A stretch of 64,000 nucleotides of DNA from Ricinus communis (taxonomy: Eukaryota; Streptophyta; Magnoliopsida; Malpighiales; Euphorbiaceae). Shown here piece after piece: positions 34,410-45,656 of this stretch (position 1 is its first letter; each line of letters starts with the position of its first letter). Under the pieces are notes generated by a model. It ran no database searches. It saw only the letters and a list, made by a program, of their open reading frames with translations, and was not told where the DNA came from. The DNA is taken from positions 18,046,802 through 18,110,801 of the forward strand of contig NC_063258.1 in NCBI RefSeq assembly GCF_019578655.1. The letters are read 5' to 3'. The position numbers and the translations under genes were made by a program.

Positions 34410-34670
34410 CCTGTAGTACTAGCGGACAAGTCTGTCCACCAATCTTACAAGTGGACAGATCTATCCGCCAATCCTATAGGTGGACAGGTATGTTCGCCAA
34501 TCCTACACGGGGACAGGACCAAAGTCTTTTTTTTCTTTTTGACTTTGACAACTACACTAAAGTGGGATTTTTTTTTTCAAAACAACCTTAACTTGATAAT
34601 TTGGTATATTTCCATCTTAAAGTGAGGATTTTTTTTTTCAAATGCATTAAATTAAGAAAAAGCCCGGTAT
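34410..34670 (+). repeat. Tandem TGTCCGCCA-type motif module, copy 2
   Basis: About three to four units of 27-29 bases, for example GGACAGATCTATCCGCCAATC, run from 34420 to 34515. After this come GACTTTGACAAC and CATCTTAAAGTGAGGATTTT, then TTAAATTAAGAAAAAGCCCGG. The order and direction match the module at 24440-24985. Confidence 0.6.
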
Positions 34671-36410
34671 CATTTTAGGCGATGGTGAGGAGAAAGAGAA
34701 CACCAAATTAGTATTTACAATCATGCACAATGGTAAAATCACTCTCCAAATTGATTTCGCTAGCATTGTTCATCCACATAAGGCTTGTATTGATTTTTAG
34801 GAAGTCTTTGTATACTAAAAAGTTCCATTATTAATAAATGAAACTAACTTTTTACACATTTGACAAATTTAAAATTTTATTTATATATAATTAATAATTT
34901 CATAATAAAAATGTTACATTTTTATGATGGACAACAATATTCATCATTCATAATATTTATTGTTTATTGTAACAATGCTCATTTTTTATTCTATCAGTTT
35001 TTAGATGTTCATTATTTTGTGAAGGATATTCATTACTTACGATCTGAATGCTCACTAATTGATTCTTGTTAATTTAGTAGTTCTAATTTTATATATATTC
35101 CTTATATTACTTTTAGACATTCCTTTCAGATGAAGATGATATTGATTTTTTATGAAAGTTAGATTTATTAATGAATATATTATTTATTAATTGATTCAAA
35201 TGGATATTACATAATATTAACATAATGTAAATCGTCCTCACAGTTAAGAAATAAAAAATCAAGCTAAAGTTATGCTATAAATATTTATATTGTGATATAA
35301 GTATTTTCTTCAACAAAATAAAATTAGCAAAGAATGAACTTTTAACGTTCAAACAATGAATATCCAATACAGATTTAATGAACATAAATTAGTAAACATT
35401 TAGTACACATTTAATGTTAAAAATATACACGTCAAAATATACGCATGTGAGATACTTGGCTGGATTTTATGCAAATAATAATAACAAGAGAAATTTACAC
35501 CCCATGCATCTTTTTTAAAGATAATTACAAAAATATCTCTTATTTTGTTTTATCACATTTTTTACACCTTTTATTTTGTTTTATGACACTTTTACGCCTT
35601 TCACATTCATACCTAGAGAAGAATGCGAGAGCGCATGGCTTAATAGGACATGGGAAATCAAGAAGGTTTAGAACAATAAAAGGCTCAAAAGTGAGGAGGA
35701 GGCAAAGAGGGAGGCTGAGGTGTTGAAGATGTTGTACTAAGAGCTACTCAAATGGGTCATATAGTTGAGAAGGTTTCTAAAGAGAAGCTCATTCATTGTT
35801 AGGTAGGCTCTTCTCTATCACTGCGTGAGTTTCATCATTATTTTCAAAAGGTTTAACTTCTCTCTTTTCTTGTCTCTATATTTTTTGGCAATGAAAGGTG
35901 AAAAATATATCGTTAAAGACCTATAGAGATCGGTCGTTTAGAGGTTATTTATGGCAAAAATTACAGTAAATGGTGCTTATAGGTGGTGGCGATACTAATA
36001 GGTGCAAGGAAAAAGAGAAAGATAGAAGGAGGGATCTGGGTAGGAATTTACTATAATGGAAAATTCCTCTTAGGTCCTTAAATGGAAAGAAATGCTACAG
36101 CAAAATCCAATTTTTACTATTTTATTTATTTTATCTTTGTTTTATTTCTTCTTTTCTTTAAAAGAAACTTGATTATAATCTAAACTCATTAACACTAGTC
36201 TGGACTCAATAATAATAATAATAATAATAATTAATTTTAAAAAATATTAAATACCAAATTACTCTTGAAGAATTCATGATCAAATAAAACAAAAGATTTA
36301 GAGTATTACAACTTAGTTAGAAATGATTGAAAAAATATTTAGGATTAACTTTGTTTTAGTCAAGTGAAGAGTTTAACAAGCCAAGCTTGAGTTTCATAGT
36401 ACTCAACTAG
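34671..36410. other. AT-rich stretch with possible small coding fragments
   Basis: At 34677-34800 the plus strand reads GDGEEKENTKLVFTIMHNGK, then ITLQIDFASIVHPHKACIDF and a stop. This is coding-like but unrecognised. At 35665-35760 a frame with KRLKSEEEAKREAEVLKMLY is coiled-coil-like. A 31-bp tandem duplication (TTATTTTGTTTTAT...) lies at 35540-35601 and an (AAT)n microsatellite at 36206-36235. Otherwise nothing is seen. Confidence 0.45.
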
Positions 36411-36415
36411 ACTTA

Positions 36416-37749
36416 TGTTAGACAAATTCGACCAGCGTACGGCAACAAATAGTAAAGAGTAAATATCATTCCCACGAGAAGATTGATATAAAGACCAACC
36501 ATAATTACATTTCTACAATCTAACAAATTTGGATATTTATAATAAAATAATAAGTGAACTAACAAGAAAAGAGAACTTAAGGCTAAAATAATTCCTTTTA
36601 AAATTTAATAATAAAAAACTAGAGCTCGAATTTATTTCACTGAGTATTACTCGGATTATAGGATCTTTTCACAGTTCGATTTATTAACTCAGTCAAAGGT
36701 AAATCACTCAAAGTATTTAGAGTCGCTTTCGAGTTCATTTAAGAGTACCAACATTAATTGCACCATATTTTCACGGTCACATCAATTAGCTAGGGTTTAT
36801 TAAGTTCCTTAGCAATTTATTACTTCCCGAAGGATTCGTCTATTTTCGTAATCGAGATTCCTAAGTTTTACAAGTTTATGAGCTGATAAATTATGCAACT
36901 TTCATTGTCTCTAATTGAAAGCAACTTATAGAATTGATTGAAAATTAATATATTGAAAGGAAATAAGAATCCAAACAAGTAATAAACTAGATACACAAAA
37001 TCAAATCCTAAGAAGAGGTTAATCATGCATAATTGTGGTGATACATAAAAACATAATTAAAGGAATAAAAGAAGAAGAAGAAATAATAAATTCAAACTCT
37101 TAAATATTTGCACAAAGTCCTTTTTGATCTCCTTGAATGTGTCTTCAAAAGTGTTTCTCTTAATAATGAGAATTAATGAAACATCTTTTTATCCCCCTTT
37201 TATATATCTCAACTCAATGGAAACCTAATTTCACTTGAATTCCCGAGTCTCCTCCTAAAAGGAAACTTTCTCTTGCTTGACACAACTTTTAGCATGGCCA
37301 CGTCACGTCCTTCACTTGATAGCGCGGTTTTGCAAATGACTATGTGTAATCCCATGCTGAGCTTCTATAATTTCTTCGACTTGAACAAAAGCGGTGACGA
37401 TTTCAGGCATGCTCGTGATGCGACATTTAGCATAGTCGTGTGTCAAACTATGCTTTATAATTCTTCTTTCAGCATGCAACATGGGCACAAACACGCCAAT
37501 GTATAGTCATGACACACCTTTCTTTAACTATTTAGACTTCTTCTTTAATCTTTCTTACAAAAAGAGAGAAAATCTAATAAATATTAAATAAAAACTCCTA
37601 AATAAACCAGAAATAAATAGAAAATTGGAATGGAGGTCTTACTTGAATAAATGCCTAATTAAACCTAAATTCTTTCCAATTAATACTAATGATTCATTCG
37701 AAATTCTTTAATATTCAACTAAAAAATATGTGTAAAATCAAACATAACA
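36416..37749 (-). mobile_element. Solo LTR 4 (1.33 kb, Athila/Tat-like) with target duplication ACTTA
   Basis: The termini are TGTTAGACAAATTC and AATCAAACATAACA, flanked by perfect ACTTA copies (36411-36415 and 37750-37754). Near its plus-strand start it carries CGTACGGCAACAAATAG and TTCCCACGAG. These are the inverse of the CTTGTGAGATCGAC and GTACACTTGCGAGTAC wording near the 3' end of the Athila LTR at 55.9 kb. Its length matches that LTR (1340 bp). The plus-strand opening at 37273-37506 lies inside it and is not a gene. It ends about 730 bp upstream of the TML start codon. Confidence 0.88.
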
Positions 37750-37754
37750 ACTTA

Positions 37755-38240
37755 CAAGACTAATAATTTTTTATTATTTAATCATTATATATGAAAAATT
37801 ATGCAATTGAAAGTAATGCCATTATTAAATTATTTATTTATTTTAAAATTTAAGTCCTATAAATATAATAAGTCTAAAAAATTTAAAATATTATGTAGTT
37901 ACTTTGAATGATTATTTTATTAACGTTTTGTTAATGTTAAAGAAGAGTATTTTATTTATTATTTAACTCGTACTTTTTATATTTTTATATTTTTTTGTTT
38001 AATATATTTTATAACTGATTGATTTTGTTACATGATTTTTTTCAAAGATTTTTGGTATTGTAGATATTTAGTTAATTTTTAGAATATTTGATTTCACCAT
38101 ATTTTTATATTTTTTTTTAGAAATTATATTCTTACAAACTATTTTTTATAAAAATACAATTATTGTATAAAGAGAGATATTTCCCTAAAAAAATTCTAAT
38201 AACATAAATATAACAATTTAATAAAACAAAAAACCAGCCC
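37755..38240. other. AT-rich sequence between solo LTR 4 and the TML 5' region
   Basis: No gene or repeat is recognised. It probably includes distal promoter sequence of TML. Confidence 0.5.
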
Positions 38241-38246
38241 GGCCCA
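38241..38246 (+). promoter_or_regulatory. GGCCCA (site II-like) element upstream of TML
   Basis: GGCCCA is the reverse complement of TGGGCC, the site II core common in promoters of housekeeping plant genes. It lies 238 bp upstream of the TML start codon, in an otherwise AT-rich region. A functional role is inference. Confidence 0.3.
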
Positions 38247-38350
38247 ATTAATTTAGAGCCTTTGACAACTAAGTCCATGTTACCATTTCCCCCTCGCTCT
38301 TCTCTTCCTCTCCAGATCTTCATCACACGGATAGACAGGGACAGAAAGAA

Positions 38351-38413
38351 ATGAGTTTGAATCTTGACTTCCAACAGCAACAACAACAGAATCTAACACT
38401 AAACCAGCTTTAA
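38351..38413 (+). other. Upstream open reading frame in the TML 5' UTR (20 codons)
   Basis: ATG at 38351 opens a 20-residue frame with five to six consecutive Gln (DFQQQQQQNL), closed by TAA at 38411-38413. It ends 70 bases before the TML ATG. If the transcript starts upstream of 38351, ribosomes would meet this ATG first, which could lower TML translation. Whether it is in the transcript is not known from sequence. Confidence 0.5.
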
Positions 38414-38483
38414 TTTCTTGCATCTTAGCTATTTCCTCTTTCAATTTTCCCAAATCAAAGTTCAGTCTTACTAGATCATCACC

Positions 38484-40406
38484 ATGTCCTGTCTAGCCCT
38501 CTCTCTCCAACCCGCCAACGGATCCGACATCCTCCTCCAAACCCGAGAGTGGTTCCCACCCGCCCGCGCCCTAGTCGCTACCTCTGCCTTCCGTAAAACG
38601 CGATTATCATTTTCCACCTCCAAACAGAACCCCAACCACCTCTGCACCGAGGAAACCTCCTCCGCCGCTGCCGAATCAATCGGCGACGATCCACTCGCTG
38701 CCTCTAGCGGACAACTCATCGTCGGCGTTGAAAGCCGTTATCGTGTCGTCTACCGGTTAGTAAACGGAATTTATGTTTTGGGTATCACAACAGCTGATCA
38801 AGATAATTCCATTAATGTATTTGAGTGCATTCATATTGTTAATCAAGCTGTTAGTGTAATTGTGACGGCTTGTCGCGGTGTGGATGTGACGCCTGAGAAG
38901 CTGAATCGAAAATATGCGGAGATATATATGGCGTTGGATATTGTATTGCGTGGGGTTAGTAATATTAGACTTGCTGCTATGCTTGGTTCTATGCACGGAG
39001 ATGGCATTGCCAAAATGGTACATTCTGCTTTAGATACTGAGAATAAAATTAGAGGTGCTGATAATTGGGTAGCTCAGGAAGTTCATGCTGTTGAGCATCA
39101 GGCTAGTATCGAGGCATTTTCGAGTGCGACCTTTGAGTTGCCTCCTGAGACTATTGCTGCAGGTGATGAGGTGGCGGCAAGTATTGCGCCTGTTCTAACT
39201 GAGCAACTTGATCAGAAGCAAGAGAAACAGGAGGAGAATGAGGCTCCCAAGGATCCTTTTGCCGCTAGTGAGATGATCAATAAGGAGGAGGGTTTGGCTG
39301 GCGAGTTTAAGAAAGATAAGAGTCAGTCTACTGATTTACAATTGGCATTGGCAGGGTTGGAAGTGACTACATTGCCTCCTGCGGAGGCGACACAAGCTAC
39401 GCATATTAGTGTGGAGGGATTTGAAGGGGATTATGGTGGTATTGAGTTTAGCAATGAGCAGGCTTCCTTAGGAGAAACTTTTGAAGGGTTTGGTGAGGCT
39501 TGGGGAGGTGGATTGGATGCATCAGAGTTTGTGGGACCTAAGAAGATACTGAAACAGCAAGGTCTAGGTGGACTTGAATTGTTGCAAACTGGAGCTGATC
39601 CAGCTGCCGCAGCAAAGGCTGCTGCAAGTGGAGCAGCAGGCGGTACTCCTCTTGAGAATCTTTTGGTTCAGAAAACTGAAATGAAAGGTCCAGAGATGTA
39701 CATCATTGAAGAAATTAGTGCAGAGTTTAGAGAATCATTGCTTGCTAGAGTTGGATTGATGGGTGTGGTTTATTTGAGAACATTGCCACCAAAAACTGCT
39801 GGTGATAAGGAAACTGAGTTTTCATTTCGAACTAATAACACGAGTGCTGTTAAGAGACTTATTATACAAAGTTCTAGAGTTAGTAGCCTTGGTAATGGGA
39901 TGTTTCATGTGAGAACTGCACCATCTGATGAACCTTTACCAATATTGAAATATAGTCTGCTACCTAGGTTAACTCCATTGCCATTGAGAGTTCGCCTTAT
40001 ACAACGACATAGTGGCACTTTGCTTTCTATAATGATTCAGTATGTTTCAAACCCAGATTTGCTAGTTCCACTGAGTGATGTAACATTTATATTGAAATTA
40101 CCAGTTGACCCAACATTGTTGAAAGTTACGCCTAAAGCTGTGCTGAATAGGACTGAGAGAGAATTGAAATGGCATATCCCAGAGATTCCACTCAAAGACC
40201 CTCCTGGTAGGTTGAGGGCTAGGATGCCTGTGGACTCTAGTGAGGGAGACAGTGAAGAAGGGATTGAGGTTTTTGGTTATGTTAAATTTTCCATGCAAGG
40301 AGCTACTTCTTTATCTGGAGTTTGTTTGCAGCCTGCTTCAGAGGGTAAGACAGACTTTTATGAGGTTAGTCACAGCTATCATAGTGGGGTTTATATTTGC
40401 AATTGA
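38484..40406 (+). CDS. TML: TML, muniscin-like subunit of the TPLATE endocytic complex
   Basis: A single uninterrupted frame of 640 residues. I recognise it as TML (TPLATE complex muniscin-like, Arabidopsis At5g57460), an adaptor subunit of the plant TPLATE complex that works with AP-2 and clathrin at the plasma membrane during endocytosis. Residues about 1-165 look like a longin-type N-terminal domain (MSCLALSLQPANG, REWFPPARAL, VYRLVNGIYVLGITTADQD). Residues about 205-400 are a low-complexity linker with a DPF tripeptide (257-259) and an Ala-rich run (374-386). Residues about 400-640 form the mu-homology domain and end in SYHSGVYICN. The first ATG of the frame is used because it gives the conserved start. 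The first 90 or so codons are rich in C at third positions; later codons are T/A-rich. No intron is needed within the frame. Confidence 0.95.
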   Translation: MSCLALSLQPANGSDILLQTREWFPPARALVATSAFRKTRLSFSTSKQNPNHLCTEETSSAAAESIGDDPLAASSGQLIVGVESRYRVVYRLVNGIYVLGITTADQDNSINVFECIHIVNQAVSVIVTACRGVDVTPEKLNRKYAEIYMALDIVLRGVSNIRLAAMLGSMHGDGIAKMVHSALDTENKIRGADNWVAQEVHAVEHQASIEAFSSATFELPPETIAAGDEVAASIAPVLTEQLDQKQEKQEENEAPKDPFAASEMINKEEGLAGEFKKDKSQSTDLQLALAGLEVTTLPPAEATQATHISVEGFEGDYGGIEFSNEQASLGETFEGFGEAWGGGLDASEFVGPKKILKQQGLGGLELLQTGADPAAAAKAAASGAAGGTPLENLLVQKTEMKGPEMYIIEEISAEFRESLLARVGLMGVVYLRTLPPKTAGDKETEFSFRTNNTSAVKRLIIQSSRVSSLGNGMFHVRTAPSDEPLPILKYSLLPRLTPLPLRVRLIQRHSGTLLSIMIQYVSNPDLLVPLSDVTFILKLPVDPTLLKVTPKAVLNRTERELKWHIPEIPLKDPPGRLRARMPVDSSEGDSEEGIEVFGYVKFSMQGATSLSGVCLQPASEGKTDFYEVSHSYHSGVYICN

Positions 40407-43400
40407 GAAGCAATATAACATGGCTGCTTGGTTACACATTGTTGTGCTTCGATTCTTGTTCTTTCTGTTCAATGAGGTTCCTTTTTTTTCTTCTTTTCCT
40501 GTGTGCTTGTAGCATTCTTTGATATTTGAGCTTGTACCATAGACCGAGATTTATGTGAAAACTTTGTGGCAATATGTCATTAGCTAGTGAATTTTTTTAT
40601 TGAACCTTAGATTTTGTTCTTTTTATATGCTTTTTGTCTCAATTATGTTACTTCAAATTCATAACAATGTTATCATTTGATTTGAGTTCAGATGAATCCA
40701 GGTTAACTATTAACCATATTAAGTGTTCCTTCCCATTCATCCCCTGAGAGAAAAGTTGAATCATGATCTTGTCACCCAGGTCAATGGCCTTGAATAAAAT
40801 TACAGGATTTGTCAGGTGTACTTGCTGGACTGTTAAATGAGTGTTATCATACCGGTCCATTAATTGGAGGTCTAGGTGCTTGTTCAAATGAAGACAATGA
40901 TAAGAGAGTAGTTAGAGAGTTCTGTATTCAAACTTATTGAAGAGAAAGTGCTTCTATCTTTCATGAAAGTGGTCACCAAAATTTGAGGTGGATTGCAATT
41001 AAATAAAGTGGTCTGCAAATCCTAGTTTGCTTAAAAGCTCACTGTCATATTACTATCACATGAGAGAAGTTTTGAAAGTTAAAGAATCTTGGATACTTGT
41101 GGTAATTTGAATGATCTTATCCATCTATTTCTCCATTATAATCTCATTGGTGCTCAACTTATACCACCGAAAATTCATATCATGTCACATTGGACTTAAC
41201 ACTCACACTTCTTGGGAATTATTCTGGTTATGTATATGCTAGAGAAATTTCCAGAGGTTTTCTAACTTTGGTGATTAAGTGGATGCTGAACTTCGGTCTA
41301 AGCAATACTTTGATTCTAACTGTATGTGGTTCTTTTGTCCTTTTATTATTTTTTACCCTGGTCCCTGTCCCCTCCTTCTCTGTCTCTGTATGTATATATA
41401 CTACTCGCAATTTCTTTTATAGTACTGTTGTTAGTTATATTTCTTGAATAACATTACACTTTATTTATACTATCAACCAAAATAGGTTTTCCTTGAAACT
41501 GCTCAAGTGAAGCTTTTTGTGGATTGAGAAATTACGGCTTGTTTTTAATTAGATAGCTATCTTATGTCCTGATTTCTGTTACAAATGTTGGTTAAGGCTT
41601 TTATAGGATGCCTGGAATGGAGAACTGGATTGCTTTTAAATAGACAGCCTTCATCAATCTGCATCAGGGAATATGAGTTAGATTCCATAAATGAAATTAG
41701 TTTTTCTTTTTCGTGGATGTTAATAAGAAAATAGGGAGCAAGGTGTTCAAACTAGGACAAGTTAGTAAGAGTTCAAGGTGGAGGTTGGATTAGATGGACT
41801 TTACAGATCATATGATCTTGCTTTCAAGAGCTCGTGGGAAATGGGGCCATGCTTAAAGGAATTTAGGATTATGGTCTAACACCTGACATCAGGTTAAGTG
41901 GCCATTGATTCAATCTAACATAACACTGGAAATTACAATCAGATATGGAAGCAAATGAATAAGAATTTATTGGTAATGAACTCTACCATTTAGTTCATTT
42001 GTGATTGATATGCCATAAGTTAAATACATATAGTTCAATTATATTCACTTGAGAATCTGTTTTGAGCTAATTTTTATATTCCTATTTCCTAATATTGGCA
42101 AGCAACAATTAAATATGTTCGAGTCTAATTTAGTTTGCAGTTTAAGTGATGTGGATTTTGCTTATTAATTGTCTCATACTTTTTTTCTCTTTTAGTATTT
42201 CTCCAACCATATTGAATTTCATGGAATTTTAATGTGGAATTTCAAATGATTTTTTCTTTAAGGTTCCAAGTATGATTAAAAGGAAATTGCAAATGGATGT
42301 TATAGAACCTAAAGGAATTCATTTGATCCAAACAAGGGTTGCAGTTTTGTTCTGGTAGCTTTGATGTTTTTAGAAATAACTATGATGCATCAGTTCTTAT
42401 AGCGAGTCTCTCATTTTAATCGACGGTTAAAATTCTTTTATTTTGTTTTTGTAGTCTCGTAGATTTTTTAAGTATTTAAACTTAGTTTCCTACTTGCAGT
42501 CCAAAGTGCCCCCAAGTTATTTATTACCTGAAAGTGGAGTGGTTAAGTCTGCTATCTTCTCTTTTCTCCAAGTTTGCAAGTCACGTCAATATAATTCGGG
42601 CCTGAAATGCCTGCCACCTAAGCTAATCAAATAGATCAATATCCTCAAAACAGTGTCTGGTTACCGTGCAAAGTAGAATGGTAAACCTGCGGTGGAAAAT
42701 AGCCCTTGATACCTGCAATTTCTTGTGTTACAGCTTACTGATCAATCTTTCACACAAGCTATAGTTAATCTAGTTCTCTTAGTTTTAAAATGAAATTCAA
42801 AATCAGTTCTAATCAGGCTACATGAAGGAGGTAGCTCCCCTCTTCTATTTTCAGTTGCTTGGAATTATTGTGCTGTTATTGATTCATTACTTGACTTCCT
42901 GTTACTGGGCTTTGGCAGAATTGTTTCTTTAGGTTCTCTGGGCTAGTTTGTAGTGGAAGGCTGAAAAAGTAGTAAACCGTCTGTTGTGCTCACCATGGTG
43001 TTCATAGTTGCTGTGGGACATTACAGGAGTTTGAGGATTCTAAATCTGTAGCCAAACTTCATAAACTTACGCGCATAAGATGTCTTACAGATGTTAACAA
43101 ACAAAAGTAGGCAAAGTAGTAATTGAAAACTTTGTAAGTTAAGAAGCTCTTAGCCAGGTTGCTTGAAAACAATAATAATGATACTTGATTGTTCCCTTGA
43201 TGTGAATCAATGAAAGCACTGTTGTAGCTTTGCAAAATTCTACATAGCTGGACTCTTCTACTTTCTCTTTTCTTTGGTAAGGAAATTGTGTGTTTTTACA
43301 TGTGCGTTTGTGGCATTCCATTGAATGGCAACTTTAGAGCGGTGAAGTGATGAAAGCTTGGAATATGCTTAATGTCATAATGTTATGGTTTACTTTGAAG

Positions 43401-44740
43401 GTGCACCATATTTGCATCTTCATCCCTCTAAAGTTTAATGCAATGGCAACTATTGAGGGAAAAATGTGGAAACTTGGATGCACTTGTGATTTTATGATTA
43501 GACTTTAATGGAGTGGAATATGTGATCTTATGCTGAGACTTCAATAGAACAGGATACAAGGACAAATAATCTGCTAAACTTCACGTCAGATGAATGAAAT
43601 AGTTGGGTATGTTAAGCATGCTTATGTTCTTCTGTTTGTTGGTTCGTCTGCTTTTACTGTTCTACATTGCATGAATGTATATGGTCATCAAATTCAGTGT
43701 CATTTAAGAAACATCATTTCGATATTAGTGACATGTCCCCAGGTCTCTTAACCTAATATACTACATCAATGGTGCTAAACAGCACTTTGTGGATACCACA
43801 TTATAACTGTATACTCTAGCTGTTCTAGTGTATATATATATGTATATATATATATATTTCCTGAATCGAAATTACATATGTTGGAGCACCATAATCATTG
43901 TATAATTTTATTTTTTTCTAGCAATGCATTCTACTATGCTATCATGTAGGTTGAAGACGAAAATGAGCTTGTATCCTAATCTTTGCAGGCAGAGGCTTGT
44001 ATATTAAAGACTAGTATTTAGCTGCTGCTGCTGCTTCTTCCTCTTATTTTCCATGCAGCCAGTAAAAGTTTTGAAATAAATAACAATGAAATTGCAACAT
44101 ATAATATAGATCATAGCAGAATAGTAATTAATGATATGAATAATCTGTTTCTTGTTCTGTTACATATTTTATTTTATTCCATCAGCTTTCATATGAAGCA
44201 TGTCTTTACCAACAAAATTGTTTGTACAATTCATATTCGGGTATGTTCTTGCCTGTCCTGGTAGAAACAGGGGAATGGTAGTGCTGACTTGTTGCTTTTG
44301 TTAGATACTTAAATGTATAAGCTTCTTTGGCATGTGACAGTGGATTTTGCCATCCATTTTTGTTGGGAGTGAAATCTACCTCCAGTTAGTTGCAACTTTC
44401 AAATCATGTCGATTTCTTTCAATGCTATTGAATGGTAGATAATGTCTATATTTATGTTATGAAGTACAAAAGAAAAAGAAAAAATAAAAAATAAAAAATA
44501 AAAAGCGAGGCAGCATTCAAGTTTGTTGGTTATCCTGTTTTAGAATGGAATTTGAGAATATTTGGTCTGCATTCTGCAACATGCTTCTATGTTCTGCAAT
44601 TAGATTTTACAACTCTGACATTTATATGTGCTGCTGAATGTGAATGTCATTTTCTGTACTTCAGGAATAAAGTTAATGCAGGATCTTATTATTACTGCTA
44701 GCACTGGCAATTTGATGTCATGTCAAGTAGTTAAATAAAC
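40407..44740 (+). other. TML 3' UTR and downstream region of moderate AT content
   Basis: The first few hundred bases are presumably the TML 3' UTR; no single poly(A) signal stands out. Up to about 44.7 kb the sequence is less AT-rich than the surrounding intergenic DNA and looks like intron or UTR sequence, with no long open frames. A TA microsatellite lies at 43831-43857 and a GCTGCTGCTGCTGCTTC run near 44023. No domain is recognised on either strand. Confidence 0.4.
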
Positions 44741-45156
44741 AATAATTTTTTGTTTAATTAATAGTGTCAAAATTTTAAATTTAAATATGAGCGTATTTAT
44801 TAAGTAGATTATTATTAACGATAAATTTTTAAAAAATAAAAAATTATTTTGTTAAAAATATATAATTTTTTTTCAATTTTGTTTAGAATAATTTATATTT
44901 GAATGTTGGAACTTACTCTACTTACTTTCTTTAAAGCGATTTGGGATTCTTGCAATCTCATACTTTTTAATTATTACTATCTCCAATTAGTATCTTTTAA
45001 TTTATAATTATATGTTACACATTTAACTTATCATTATAAAGACATCCTGATGTATTATAATTTGGACTTCATTTTTCTAACCATATTAAAAATTATAAAT
45101 ATTAAATGTATAATGTTGATTAATCATTAATCTTTTATGGTGATACATGTCGGAGT

Positions 45157-45240
45157 TATTTGCTAACATGTTAGTCTAAATAATTAAATGTATCATTTAT
45201 TTGCTAACATGTTAGTCCAAATAATTAAATGTATCATTTC
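45157..45240 (+). repeat. Short tandem duplication, about 41-42 bp unit
   Basis: ATTTGCTAACATGTTAGTC followed by (T/C)AAATAATTAAATGTATCA occurs twice in a row with one base difference. Confidence 0.8.
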
Positions 45241-45463
45241 ATATATTAAACGGGTTAAGTGCGTCAAACCTATCTAAACATAGTTTTTTTTGTGTGTTAT
45301 GAACAAGTTGATCCGTTTATCATTCAAATATGTTTATAATAAATCTAAACCAATTTAATTATGTAGTATATCGTCTCGTTTAGACGGATAGCATCAAAAA
45401 TTTGCCGCTCATACTATTGAATGAGAGTATAAAATATATAACATGTATAATTTTAATTGTATA

Positions 45464-45656
45464 ATATTTTTTGGCAAATCAGTGTATGTTGTTTATCAAC
45501 ATAATACTATTATTAACTTTCACTGGTGATGACGATTCTTGCTAATGTGATGCTGATCTTTTGTCATGTAAGTGTTATATCAGCAATTTAAGAAAGTTGT
45601 GGTAATATGTTCCATTTTATTCACTGATTAAACAACATACACTGATTTGTCAAAAA
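45464..45656. mobile_element. Small inverted-repeat element (MITE-like, about 190 bp)
   Basis: The left end reads TTTTTTGGCAAATCAGTGTA then TGTTGTTTA. The right end is the reverse complement, TAAACAACATACACTGATTT then GTCAAAAA, with one mismatch across about 27 bases. The target duplication is unclear because both flanks are A/T only. The superfamily is not assignable. Confidence 0.75.

Noticed and set aside
37273..37506. Possible small gene of 77 codons
   Set aside because: It lies wholly inside solo LTR 4.
38471..40298. Antisense open frames over TML
   Set aside because: They are shadows of the real coding frame; they have no domain and the TML frame explains the codon pattern.
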